From: Bryobacterales bacterium
Lineage (GTDB): Bacteria > Acidobacteriota > Terriglobia > Bryobacterales > UBA6623
DNA: 47,152 nt
Assembly: GCA_028819575.1 (NCBI GenBank)
Contig: JAPPLB010000090.1
Location: forward strand, 1-47,152
Direction of reading: 5' to 3'
The position numbers were made by a program, and so were the translations under genes. The notes below the pieces were generated by a model that saw only the letters and a list, made by a program, of their open reading frames with translations, searched no databases and was not told the DNA's origin. This document shows positions 23,777 to 32,242 of the stretch, one piece after another (positions within the stretch are counted from its first letter, which is position 1; every line of letters starts with the position of its first letter).

Positions 23777-24109
23777 CTAATTTTTCGAGTCGGACGAGGT
23801 GTTGGAACCGGAGCCGGAACCGTTCGGTTTTGACTCGGGTTTCGATTCGGTCTTCGTTTCGGACCCTGAGTCCGACTTGGCCTCGGTCTTCTTCTCGTCG
23901 CTCTGCTTGCCGTCGCCATCGGTTTGGCCGGCGCGGGCGTAGTCAGTGATGTACCAGCCGGTCCCCTTGAACTGGATTGCGGGAGCCGAGAGCAGCTTGC
24001 GGAGTTCTCCGCCGCAACGGTTGTGTTCTTTGAGCGGCTCGTCGGAGAATTTCTGGATCTCCTCGAAGCGGTGGCCGCACTTCAGACATTCGTACTCGTA
24101 GAGGGGCAT
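23777..24109 (-). CDS. FmdB-type zinc-ribbon protein with charged tail
   Basis: 110 residues. MPLYEYECLKCGHRFEEIQKF is the standard start of FmdB-family regulatory zinc-ribbon proteins. The first CxxC pair (Cys8, Cys11) is present, but the second knuckle reads HNRCGG with a single Cys instead of CPxCG, so His may replace one ligand. The domain ends with FKGTGWYITDYA at about 48-59, also typical. The last 45 residues are low-complexity Lys, Ser, Glu and Gly and probably disordered. The cellular role of this family is unclear. It lies directly upstream of thrS. Confidence 0.85.
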   Translation of the reverse strand: MPLYEYECLKCGHRFEEIQKFSDEPLKEHNRCGGELRKLLSAPAIQFKGTGWYITDYARAGQTDGDGKQSDEKKTEAKSDSGSETKTESKPESKPNGSGSGSNTSSDSKN

Positions 24110-24250
24110 GGTCTCAACCGAGCAGTCGTTCGTACCACAACTGTGAAGTTCGGGGGTGTCCTGCGGAGCGGACTTTTCGGCCTGAGGGCGCGGTGTATCG
24201 AATGCCCCAAGCCGTTTTTCAGTATAGCAACGAGCCTTCAGGCGGGAGCA

Positions 24251-26296
24251 TCAGCCGGCGGGGAGAAGGCCTTGGCGGTGCAGTAGGGCGTCGGCATCGG
24301 GATCGCGCCCCATGAAGTCACGGAAGAGCTGCGCCGGATCTTCGCTGTCGCCGCGTGCCAGGATGCGTTCACGAAACTGCATGCCGACTTCTTGGCTGAA
24401 AATGCCCTCGTTGGCGAAGCGTGAAAAAGCGTCGGCGTCGAGGACTTCTGACCACTTGTAGGAGTAATAGCCGGCTCCGTAGCCGACCGGGCTCGCAAAC
24501 AGGTGGCTGAAGGACGCGATCATGGCGTGTTCGGACGGCAAAGCAGTCGGTGCGAACGAGTGCATGATGTCGAAGGCGTATTTCATCACGTCACCGTTCT
24601 TTTGTGGGTCGTAGTCGCGATGCAGGGCCAAGTCGACCGTGCCGAAGCTCAACTGCCGCATCTGCGCGTTGGCGACGCGGAAGTTGCGCGCCCGCTTCAT
24701 TTTCTGGAAGAGATCCGTGGGGATGGGTTCGCCAGTCTCGTAATGTCGCGCAAAGAGATCCAGGGCGTCGCGCTCCCAGCACCAGTTCTCCATGATCTGC
24801 GACGGCAACTCGACGAAGTCCCAGGCGACATTGGTTCCTCCCAGACTGCGGACCTCGACCCTGCTCAGCAGGTGGTGCAGCAGGTGCCCGAACTCGTGGA
24901 AGATGGTCTCGACCTCGCGGTGCGTCAGCAGTGCGGGTTTACCGTCGACCGGAGGTGTCTGGTTGCCGCAAATCAGGCCGAGATGAGGCCGTTGGCCGCC
25001 GGGGACGCTGACGAAGAAGGAGTCCATCCAAGCCCCTCCGCGCTTGTTTTCACGGGGATAGAAGTCGGCGTAGAAGGAGCCGAGGCGAGTTCCGTCGGCA
25101 TCGTCGATGGAATAGTACTTGGCACTGTTATCCCAAGCGGGAACACCGCTTTCCTCGAAGACCTTGATGCCGTAGAGGCGGCCGACAAGTTCGAACATGC
25201 CGTCGAGCACCTTCTCGAAGGCGAAGTAGGGCCGAAGTTCTTCCTCTTCGAAGTCGTAGATGGCTTGGCGCATCTTCTCCGCGTAGTACGCGATGTCCCA
25301 GGCATCAAGTTCGGGGGCGTTGGGGCCTTCGATCTCGCGGCGAAAGGCGAGCAGCTCTTGGTTTTCCCGCTCGAAGGCTGACCGTGTCTTCGTTTTGAGT
25401 GAATCGACGAACCCGCGAGCGCTGCGGCCGGTCTTCGCCATGCGGTCTTCGAGGACGAGGTCGGCAAAGTCGCGGTAGCCGAGTAGCCGGGCCTTCTCGC
25501 GTCGCAGGCGTAGGATGGTGAGGATCAGCTCGCGGTTGTCACAGGGTTCCTTCGCGCCTCGAGTGACGTAGGCGCGGTAAACCATCTCGCGAATGGCCGC
25601 ATCGTCGAGGTACGTCATCACGGCGATGTAACTGGGGGCCTGCAGCGTAAAGCGCCAGCCCGGCTTTCCCTTGCTTTCTGCGTCCTGGTGGGCCAGGGCG
25701 ACGGCGCTGGGCGGGAGACCGGCGAGCCGCGCCTCGTCCTCGATCATCAGTTCGAAGGCGTTGGTGGCGTCAAGCACGTTCTGGGAATATTTCGTGGTCG
25801 CCTGGGCAAGCTGGACGTTGAGCTCATTGAGTCTGGCCTTGCCGGCTTCGTCGAGGTCGGCTCCGCTGCGGCGGAATTCGTCGAGAGTCTTCTTGAGGAA
25901 GCGGGCGCGGGAACCGCTGAGCAGGGCGGCTTCCTCCGTCTCACTGAAGCGCTTGATCTGCTTCCACAGAGCTTCGTTGAGGGGGATCTTCGAGTCGAAT
26001 GCGCTGACCTTCGGCTCGACGGCGTTGTAGGCATCGCGTAGTTCCGGGTAGGTGGCGACGGATTCGAGATGGCTGACCACCGACATGGCGTACTCGAGCG
26101 TCTCGGCGGCGTTCTCGAAGGCGCGGAGCGTGTTGTCGTAGGTGCGCGGTCCAGGGTCGGCAGCGATGGCGTCAATGTTCTGTTGCGCTTCGGCAATGAG
26201 AGCGTCGACAGCGGGCTCGACATGCCCGGCCTTGATCTGATCGAAGGGGATTTTGAACTTGATTTCTAGGAGAGGGTTCGTAGAATTCGCTGCCAT
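24251..26296 (-). CDS. M3-family oligopeptidase (oligopeptidase A/Dcp-like)
   Basis: 681 residues, the usual size for M3 zinc endopeptidases that degrade short peptides and cleaved signal peptides in the cytoplasm. The zinc motif HEFGH is in [16 protein letters not shown] at about 463-478, with the third ligand Glu some 25 residues later in [14 protein letters not shown]. The N-terminal helical half ([40 protein letters not shown]) and the C-terminal [29 protein letters not shown] are characteristic of PrlC/Dcp. There is no signal peptide, which favours a cytoplasmic oligopeptidase A. Start at [10 protein letters not shown], with no long neighbour on the 5' side. Confidence 0.95.
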   Translation of the reverse strand: MAANSTNPLLEIKFKIPFDQIKAGHVEPAVDALIAEAQQNIDAIAADPGPRTYDNTLRAFENAAETLEYAMSVVSHLESVATYPELRDAYNAVEPKVSAFDSKIPLNEALWKQIKRFSETEEAALLSGSRARFLKKTLDEFRRSGADLDEAGKARLNELNVQLAQATTKYSQNVLDATNAFELMIEDEARLAGLPPSAVALAHQDAESKGKPGWRFTLQAPSYIAVMTYLDDAAIREMVYRAYVTRGAKEPCDNRELILTILRLRREKARLLGYRDFADLVLEDRMAKTGRSARGFVDSLKTKTRSAFERENQELLAFRREIEGPNAPELDAWDIAYYAEKMRQAIYDFEEEELRPYFAFEKVLDGMFELVGRLYGIKVFEESGVPAWDNSAKYYSIDDADGTRLGSFYADFYPRENKRGGAWMDSFFVSVPGGQRPHLGLICGNQTPPVDGKPALLTHREVETIFHEFGHLLHHLLSRVEVRSLGGTNVAWDFVELPSQIMENWCWERDALDLFARHYETGEPIPTDLFQKMKRARNFRVANAQMRQLSFGTVDLALHRDYDPQKNGDVMKYAFDIMHSFAPTALPSEHAMIASFSHLFASPVGYGAGYYSYKWSEVLDADAFSRFANEGIFSQEVGMQFRERILARGDSEDPAQLFRDFMGRDPDADALLHRQGLLPAG

Positions 26297-26619
26297 GAGA
26301 GTTCCGATGGGTCAGTCTAGCAGGGGGGCGGGCTCGAACTTGCGAGCAGGCCGTGGTGCAACCGACAGTCCGCTTCAGAGTCCGGTCGCTCAGGGCTAAC
26401 AGAAGGAGGTCTTCCCTGCAATACTCGAAATTCCCAGAGAACGGGTTTCAGGGCAGTTGGCGCCGCAAGCTCCTTTCGGCCGAATCGCGGCGTGCTTCGG
26501 ACCACAAGAACGGTTCTGGAAAGGGTCGGCCTGCTGAACGAGACCCTGGTGCTTCCAGCACGATAAACCGTGCGCTGCGAAACTTCCGGCGGCCCGGTCC
26601 TCCGTCCCCGCGAAACCGT
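26297..26619. other. Intergenic stretch, no gene seen
   Basis: 323 bp between the M3 peptidase start and the HTH antitoxin stop. No ORF with family resemblance, repeat, tRNA or clear terminator was seen. It should contain the M3 peptidase promoter. Confidence 0.5.
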
Positions 26620-26913
26620 TTATGCCGGAGCGACGAGGTTTTCCCGTAACACCCGCGGGTGCCGGGCGACAATGCGTAGCAAAGCGAGAGCCGGACCTTC
26701 GGGACTTCGGCGCCCCTGTTCCCAATTCCGCAACGTATGGACGCTGATGCCCAGCGCTTCCACAAACCCCTCCTGGGTCAGGCCGACGAATCGGCGAAGG
26801 GCTGCGATGTCCTCCCCCGGTTCGATCCGGCCACTCATGATGCGTTCGCGCTGCTTCCGCGGGATGGCGCGTGCGAAGTCTTCTTCGGTCAACTCGCGTA
26901 TGTTTTCAACCAT
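26620..26913 (-). CDS. HTH (XRE-type) antitoxin of a BrnT-like pair
   Basis: 97 residues from MVENIRELTEEDF. I chose this ATG because GGAG lies 8 nt upstream; the longer frame starts at a TTG inside that region. The N-terminal 40 residues (FARAIPRKQRERIMSGRIEPGEDI) are typical of short antitoxins that bind their toxin. A helix-turn-helix follows (IAALRRFVGLTQEGFVEALGIS-VHTLRNWEQGRRSPEGPALAL). It is expected to repress its own operon. The start lies 24 bp inside the end of the toxin gene. The palindrome at 27154-27168 is a plausible operator. Confidence 0.8.
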   Translation of the reverse strand: MVENIRELTEEDFARAIPRKQRERIMSGRIEPGEDIAALRRFVGLTQEGFVEALGISVHTLRNWEQGRRSPEGPALALLRIVARHPRVLRENLVAPA

Positions 26914-27161
26914 CGATATCTCCAAGATAGGCGTGCGGAAATCAGGCTTCCTTTCTCGTAGCTTTCCTTGCCGGCGCGGATGGGTCCGATCGCCATGAAG
27001 CGGCCCTCTTCGTCCGAATGTTCGTCATCGTAGATCTCGAGAAAACGCTTGCCGCCGGCGAACAGTTCTTTCGCTTCGTCGAACGAGAGCCCGTGTTTTA
27101 TCCGGTTGGCTTCGTCCTTGTTCGGGTTCCACTCGGACCGCAGATTCATACTATAAGCCAT
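26889..27161 (-). pseudogene. BrnT-like toxin, internally deleted and altered at the C-terminus
   Basis: The first part is clearly BrnT-like: SEWNPNKDEANRIKHGLSF, DEAKELFAGG, DDEHSDEEGRFMAIGPI. BrnT toxins are small ribonucleases of the RelE type. After GPIRAGK the family normally continues with a hydrophobic strand (LLVVVYTE-type) and then ISARRA...ER..Y. Here about a dozen residues are absent and LISAR is followed by unrelated LSWRYRWLKTYAS. The strand with active-site residues and the terminal helix are therefore lost. Met5 (27149) may be the real start. The partner is an XRE antitoxin rather than the usual ribbon-helix-helix BrnA. Likely non-toxic. Confidence 0.65.
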
Positions 27162-27177
27162 TGGCTTAGTAAGTCAA
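27150..27177 (-). promoter_or_regulatory. Predicted promoter of the BrnT/HTH pair with embedded palindrome
   Basis: On the minus strand TTGACT (27177-27172), a 16-bp spacer and TATAGT (27155-27150) make a near-consensus sigma-70 promoter. The 15-bp perfect palindrome TAAGCCA-T-TGGCTTA at 27154-27168 lies in the spacer, where a bound repressor would block RNA polymerase. The -10 box abuts the ATG at 27149, so transcription would start inside the first codons. Either the toxin is translated without a leader from a later codon or the ATG at 27161 is not used. Confidence 0.5.
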
Positions 27178-27236
27178 TGAACGATGCCGAGGGAATCCAA
27201 CGGCTCCCGGTCCCTGCTCGCGAACATCGGGCGCGC

Positions 27237-28448
27237 TCAATAGTCCGCTACGGAACCGTCCGAAACGAACTGCGGATGCCACTTGAAACTGCGCTCTTTC
27301 GACAACTCGGCGAGACGGGCTTCGTCGACTTCCACGCCGATGCCGGGTCCCTCGGGCAGCGTGACATGGCCGTCGTCACGGAGAGACCAGCTGCGCTTCG
27401 CCAAACCGGGCAGCCGGTTGTCGGGCGAGTAGCCTTCGTGGATCAGAAAGTACGGGATCGAAGCCGCCACGTGAAGACTTGCTGTCATACCGACGGTCGT
27501 CATGGTGCAGTGCGGCGCCAGCGGGACATAGAAAGTCTCGGCGAGGGCTGCAATCTTCTTCATCTGCGTGATGCCGCCGACAAAGCCGCAGTCGGGTTGA
27601 AGAATGTCGATCGCGTTGTTGATCAGATACGGAATCACGCCCCAGATCGTACGATCCTTCTCCCCCGTCGCCAGCGGAACGTTGATCTTTTCCCGAAGCC
27701 GCTTGAAGATCTCGATGTTGCCGTAGACGGCGGCCTCCTCGATCCAGAGAACTTCATATGGCTCGATGCGGTTGGCGAATTGAATCAACATCGGTGGCGG
27801 CATGTTGCAGTGCGCGTCGAACATCACGGCGCCGTCGTTGCCGACCAACTCCCGCGCCTGCTTGACTCTCTCGACGACGGCGTCAATCTCCGCCGGCGTC
27901 CCGGAGAAGGGCCACAGGCCGCCACTGCCGATTTTACGGGCCTTGTCGGTGTGATATACACGGATCTTGTCGCGGGTCGGGCCGCCCAGCAGTCGATAGA
28001 TCGGGACATTCCAGAGCTTGCCGACGATGTCCCAGAGCGCCATATCGATGGCCGAAATCGTGTGGACCATGAACGGTCCGCCGCGCAGGTTGCGGTGCGC
28101 CCGGTACATCAACTGCCAGAGATGCTCGATGCGGGTCGGATTCTGGCCGTCGAGCAATTCGAAGATGCGGTGGGCGAGGGTCGTCGCGACATCCGCAATG
28201 ACGTTGCTGATTTCACCCCAGCCGGTGATGCCGAAGTTGGTCTCGAGCTTGACAATGCACTTCGGGTCCGCCGGCGTGCAGGTGAGCTTGGTGATTCTGA
28301 TGTTCGAGGCGCGGTCCTCGACATTGGCCGCGGGGTTTGCTTGCGCACCCAGGGCGTCTTGCAGCAAGCCTTGGGCGGCAGCCGCCCCTCCGAGGCCTGC
28401 AAGCATGCTGCGGCGCGTAGGTTTGGATTTGTTTGACTTGAGATTCAT
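27237..28448 (-). CDS. Tat-exported mandelate racemase/muconate lactonizing family enzyme
   Basis: 403 residues from MNLKSNKSKPTRRSMLAGLGG. This ATG (28448) has GGAGAAG 5 nt upstream. TRRSMLAGLGGAAAA is a twin-arginine signal, so a folded protein is exported. The enolase-superfamily barrel shows the metal ligands Asp in VMFDAHCNM, Glu in LWIEEAAV and Glu in LATGEKDRT, and His in PLAPHC as likely general base. The N-terminal capping domain has GITGWGEI and AIDMALWDIVGKLWNVPIYRLLGG. These enzymes abstract a proton next to a carboxylate, often as sugar-acid dehydratases or epimerases. The motif order fits the D-galactonate dehydratase-like branch; the substrate is not determined. Confidence 0.9.
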   Translation of the reverse strand: MNLKSNKSKPTRRSMLAGLGGAAAAQGLLQDALGAQANPAANVEDRASNIRITKLTCTPADPKCIVKLETNFGITGWGEISNVIADVATTLAHRIFELLDGQNPTRIEHLWQLMYRAHRNLRGGPFMVHTISAIDMALWDIVGKLWNVPIYRLLGGPTRDKIRVYHTDKARKIGSGGLWPFSGTPAEIDAVVERVKQARELVGNDGAVMFDAHCNMPPPMLIQFANRIEPYEVLWIEEAAVYGNIEIFKRLREKINVPLATGEKDRTIWGVIPYLINNAIDILQPDCGFVGGITQMKKIAALAETFYVPLAPHCTMTTVGMTASLHVAASIPYFLIHEGYSPDNRLPGLAKRSWSLRDDGHVTLPEGPGIGVEVDEARLAELSKERSFKWHPQFVSDGSVADY

Positions 28449-28511
28449 TGGGCTTCTCCGTGATGTGGATCGGACAACAAGCACCGGGACGGTCTGCGCC
28501 CGGTAGCGACC

Positions 28512-28994
28512 ATGGTACGTCAAGGCGGAAGCCGATTTCCCCAATATGTCGACGCTTGGGGTGGGGACAGCGACCTGTTTATCTACATGCTGGAAGAGCT
28601 GGGCGATTTGACGCGAAAGACGAAGGCCCTGATGAAGCGGATGGATGAACGAGGCGATGTCCTGCTGACTTCCGTGATTACCTCGTGTGAGATCCTGCTA
28701 AGACCCAGGCAGATCGGGCGGGTGGACTTGGACCAGAGGTAAGAGCAGACGCTATGTCCACCTGCCGTTACCGTCATCAGCTTCGACGAATACTGCAAGC
28801 AAATCTACGCCAAAGTACGACAGGAGAAGAAGATCAAAGCTCCAAACGCGGTTCAACTTTCGTGGTGCGGCCGCGCCGGGTGCAATATGTTCGTTACCAA
28901 TGACGAACGGCTCAGCCGCAAGGTCATACCGGGAATCCAGTTCATCGCTGCACTCGACAGAGCGTTGCTATTCACAGGCGCCGAATCTCGGTGA
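28512..28994 (+). pseudogene. PIN-domain (VapC-like) toxin with an in-frame stop
   Basis: The frame reads SDLFIYMLEELGDLTRKTKAL, then DVLLTSVITSCEILLRP up to DLDQR and TAA at 28740-28742. It continues in the same frame as EQTLCPPAVTVISFDEYCKQ, IKAPNAVQLSWCGRAGCNMF, VTNDERLSRKVIPG and ends with TGA at 28992-28994. Asp in the N-terminal strand, Glu in CEILL and Asp in VTNDERL are the expected metal ligands. The TAA sits where relatives have Tyr (RYE), so one base change would explain it. The N-terminus also looks shifted: an ATG at 28545 in another frame reads MSTLG, and GGGG follows at the probable slip site. No antitoxin gene precedes it. Confidence 0.8.
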
Positions 28995-29023
28995 GACGAA
29001 GAACTCTCCGTCGAGGAAGCAAC

Positions 29024-30076
29024 CTAGCTCAACTCTTCCATGATCTCTGCCAGCGCGGATTCCTGAGGCCGCCCGCCGTTTGATTCCGAGACCTGCCACA
29101 GGGGCGCATCGGTTAAGTTCAGCAACTCGATGAAGTCGCTCTTCTCCGTGTTTACATAAAACACGCCGGTAAGCACTTGGCCCCGCTGCGCATGTTCGTG
29201 GAGTGTCTTCACGGCAGCCATCATGTCGGAGGGATCGTAGCCCTCTTCGATCTTTTTGAGCAACAGAGTCGAGCCATCGTGCAGCGTGACTTCACGGAGT
29301 TCACCAGGTTCGATTTCATCTTCGACATGAATTTCGTCGAAGAACGGCACAAAGTCCACCGCGTTCAGATCGTGGCGGTGATCCCTGACGTAGGAATAAC
29401 TCTTCGTCGATCCGGAGTGATCGTTAAAAGTAACGCAGGGTGAGATCACGTCGATCATTACCGTGCCGTGATGCGACAAACCGGCCTTGAGAATGCTCTG
29501 CAACTGCTTCTTGTCGCCCGAGAAAGAACGCGCCACGAAGGTCGCTCCGAGTTCGATCGCCAGCGCGCAAGTGTCGATCGGCGGCAAATCGTTCGCCACG
29601 CCTGTCTTCAGCGTGGATCCCAGATCAGCCGTGGCCGAAAACTGCCCCTTGGTGAGGCCGTAGCAGCCGTTGTCCTCAATCACGTAGATGATCGGGAGGT
29701 TTCGGCGCATCAGGTGGACGAATTGCCCAATACCGATGGACGCTGAGTCGCCGTCGCCCGTCACGCCGAGCGCGATCAGCTTGTGATTCGCCAGCATGGC
29801 GCCCGTCGCCACTGAGGGCATGCGTCCGTGGACTGCGTTGAAGGCGTGAGATGTATTCAGGAAATAGGCCGGCGACTTGGAAGAGCAGCCGATGCCCGAG
29901 AGTTTGATGACCCGTTGGGGATCGATGCCCATCTCGAAGCAGCACTCGATAATGCGCTCCGAGATCGAGTTATGCCCGCAACCGGCGCACAAAGTCGTTT
30001 TGAGACCGCGGTATTGCTTGAGCTCCAGGCCGATGCGGTTGACCTTTTTGGGAGGCGGCGCTGCTGCTGTGCTCAC
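29024..30076 (-). CDS. korB: 2-oxoacid:ferredoxin oxidoreductase beta subunit
   Basis: 350 residues. The start is GTG at 30076 (VSTAAAPPPKKVN), chosen because AGGAGGG lies 3-4 nt upstream and because GTGA overlaps the TGA of korA; the upstream part of the open frame lies inside korA. The thiamine-diphosphate site is LCAGCGHNSISERI, SGIGCSSKSPAYFL and VTGDGDSASIGIGQ. The subunit binds TPP and with KorA oxidises 2-oxoglutarate or a similar 2-oxoacid to the acyl-CoA, reducing ferredoxin. This feeds or replaces a step of the TCA cycle. Unlike 4Fe-4S-rich versions, no extra ferredoxin domain is seen. Substrate is inferred from gene order and length. Confidence 0.93.
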   Translation of the reverse strand: MSTAAAPPPKKVNRIGLELKQYRGLKTTLCAGCGHNSISERIIECCFEMGIDPQRVIKLSGIGCSSKSPAYFLNTSHAFNAVHGRMPSVATGAMLANHKLIALGVTGDGDSASIGIGQFVHLMRRNLPIIYVIEDNGCYGLTKGQFSATADLGSTLKTGVANDLPPIDTCALAIELGATFVARSFSGDKKQLQSILKAGLSHHGTVMIDVISPCVTFNDHSGSTKSYSYVRDHRHDLNAVDFVPFFDEIHVEDEIEPGELREVTLHDGSTLLLKKIEEGYDPSDMMAAVKTLHEHAQRGQVLTGVFYVNTEKSDFIELLNLTDAPLWQVSESNGGRPQESALAEIMEELS

Positions 30077-31914
30077 AATCCCTCCTGTTCGAGGATCGAG
30101 TCGGTGATCGTGCGGGAGTCGATAGGAAGCCCGCCGTAGTAGCGGACACTCCGGAGGCGGCTCACCATTTCCGCCGGGCAGTCGGCGCGAATCAACTGCA
30201 AGAGTTGACCGTCGCGATTCTGGTCCACGATGTACACGCGGTCGTGACCGCGGATGAAGTCGATGATGTCTCTGTTGAACGGGAAGCCCCTCACCCGAAG
30301 GTAGGAGGTCTGCAGGCCCTGCTCGGAAGAGAGTTGGTCGCGGCTCTCGACGGCGGCGAAGTGGGTTGTCCCACAAACGATCAGCCCGATGGAAGCCTCT
30401 TCGACTTCGTCGATTTCGGGTGCGGGCATCTTCGCTCGCGCTGTCTTGTACTTGCGCGCCAGCCGGTCCATGTTGCGGGTCCAGTCATCGGGCCGCTCGC
30501 TGTATTGCGCGGCTTCGTTGTGGCCCGTTCCTCGCGTAAAGTAAGCGGCCAGCGGATTCTCCGTGCCGGGCAGCGTGCGATAACAGATACCATCGCCGTC
30601 GACATCCCGATAGCGCTCGAAGACACCGCGGCGATCGAGATCTTCCGAGTCGAGCACCTTGCCCCGATTGAACGGCTTGGTCGGATACTCGAATTTGTCG
30701 GCCATCCAGTAGTTCATACCGAGGTCGAGGTCGAGCATGACGAAGATGGGTGTTTGGAGTTCTTCCGCCAGATCGAACGCTTGCCCCGCCATTTCGAAGC
30801 ATTCTTCCGGCGAACTGGGGATCAACATGGGGTGAAAGGTATCGCCGTGCGAGAGGGTGGCGCAGGCAATCAGGTCGCCCTGCGCCGTCCGGGTGGGCAA
30901 GCCGGTCGAGGGGCCCATCCGCTGGACGTCGAAGATAACAACTGGAATCTCCGCGAAATAGCCCAGACCGACGAACTCCGACATCAGCGAGATGCCTGGT
31001 CCGGCGGTGGCCGTCATCGAGCGGGCCCCGGCCCATCCGGCCCCGAGCGCCATGCCGATCGAGGCCAGCTCGTCCTCGGCTTGCACGATGGCGAAGTTCG
31101 CCGTGCCGGTTTCCTTGTCGATCCGGTACTTTCGCGCATAGTCGGTGAGTGTTTCGGCCAGCGACGACGACGGCGTAATCGGGTACCAAGTCACTACCGA
31201 CACGCCGGCGAATATCGAGCCCAGCGCCGCGGCGGCGTTGCCCTCGATGATGATCTTGCCTTTCGTGGCATTCATCCGCTCGACGTAGAAGGGGTCTGTT
31301 TTGGGAAGGTTCTCTTTGGCAAACTCGTAACCCGCCTGTACGGCGTTCCAGTTCAACTCGGCGGCCTTCGGCTTCGTGCTGAATTGCTTTAAGAGAGCCT
31401 TGTAGATCTCTTCGAGTTCGATCCCGAGCAGCCAGGCGAGCACACCGTCATAAATGATGTTCTTGACGAGCTTCCGCAGCTTCGCATTGGGGCACACGGG
31501 TGTGACGATCTTCGTGAACGGAACCGGGTAGAAGTGGAGGTCCGTTCGCACAGCATCGAGGTGCAGAGGCTCGTCGTAAACCACAGCCGCGCCACTCGGC
31601 AAATCCAATACGTCTTCACGGGCCGTCTCGGCGTTCATCGCCACCATGAAGTCGATTTCCTTCTTGCGGCCGATGTAGCCTTTCTTGTTGGTCCGAATCG
31701 TATACCACGTCGGAAGCCCTGCGATGTTCGAGGGGAACAGATTCTTGCCGGAAACCGGAATCCCCATCTGAAACAACGACCGGAGCAACACGAGGTTTGC
31801 GCTCTGGCTCCCAGAGCCGTTGACGGTGGCGACCTGAATGCTGAAATCGTTGACGATGCGATCAGGAGGAATAGGTGCACCTGTCCCCACAGGTGCTGTT
31901 TCTACACTGGACAT
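30073..31914 (-). CDS. korA: 2-oxoacid:ferredoxin oxidoreductase alpha subunit (fused gamma-alpha)
   Basis: 613 residues from MSSVETAPVG (31914), preceded by GGGGAG; the longer frame adds 36 unconvincing residues. The N-terminal gamma-type domain (FSIQVATVNGSGSQSANLVLL, about 25-200) is followed by the alpha pyrimidine-binding domain (ALGSIFAGVSVVTWYPITPSSSLAE and MTATAGPGISLMSEFVGL, about 230-480) and a transketolase C-like domain (VDQNRDGQLLQLIR). This gamma-alpha fusion is typical of KorA-type 2-oxoglutarate:ferredoxin oxidoreductases. The stop overlaps the korB start, so the subunits are made together. It faces hisZ; the promoter should lie between 31915 and about 32000. Confidence 0.94.
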   Translation of the reverse strand: MSSVETAPVGTGAPIPPDRIVNDFSIQVATVNGSGSQSANLVLLRSLFQMGIPVSGKNLFPSNIAGLPTWYTIRTNKKGYIGRKKEIDFMVAMNAETAREDVLDLPSGAAVVYDEPLHLDAVRTDLHFYPVPFTKIVTPVCPNAKLRKLVKNIIYDGVLAWLLGIELEEIYKALLKQFSTKPKAAELNWNAVQAGYEFAKENLPKTDPFYVERMNATKGKIIIEGNAAAALGSIFAGVSVVTWYPITPSSSLAETLTDYARKYRIDKETGTANFAIVQAEDELASIGMALGAGWAGARSMTATAGPGISLMSEFVGLGYFAEIPVVIFDVQRMGPSTGLPTRTAQGDLIACATLSHGDTFHPMLIPSSPEECFEMAGQAFDLAEELQTPIFVMLDLDLGMNYWMADKFEYPTKPFNRGKVLDSEDLDRRGVFERYRDVDGDGICYRTLPGTENPLAAYFTRGTGHNEAAQYSERPDDWTRNMDRLARKYKTARAKMPAPEIDEVEEASIGLIVCGTTHFAAVESRDQLSSEQGLQTSYLRVRGFPFNRDIIDFIRGHDRVYIVDQNRDGQLLQLIRADCPAEMVSRLRSVRYYGGLPIDSRTITDSILEQEGL

Positions 31915-32242
31915 CGACTCCCCTTTGCGAGAATCCGGACGTACTAACCTCGGAGGTGGGTGGTAACTATCAATATAACCTTGTTTACCTTTGCGCGCAC
32001 TGTGATCGGGGTGGTAGATCACACAAAAAAACTTGCCTTCCCACCAAGAAGATAGAGTGGGGAGGGTTTCGTTGCAACCACTTGGAGCGTCTGATATAAA
32101 TGAGGATACTCCCTCCGCCGGTTACCGTGCCCGCTTGCCTGCATACGTCGCGCACGAGCTAACCGCTACTCCCATCGCAAATCCCGTGCGGTCGAGCGGC
32201 GCTCCAGAGAGCAGCAGCCGGCGAGGAATTGATACTGACCGG

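Noticed and set aside
22573-23949. 458-codon plus-strand frame opposite thrS
   Set aside because: Antisense shadow of a certain thrS gene.
27018-28436. 472-codon plus-strand frame opposite the mandelate-racemase-family gene
   Set aside because: Antisense shadow; the minus strand has a Tat signal and all metal ligands.
30205-31392. 395-codon plus-strand frame opposite korA
   Set aside because: Antisense shadow of korA.
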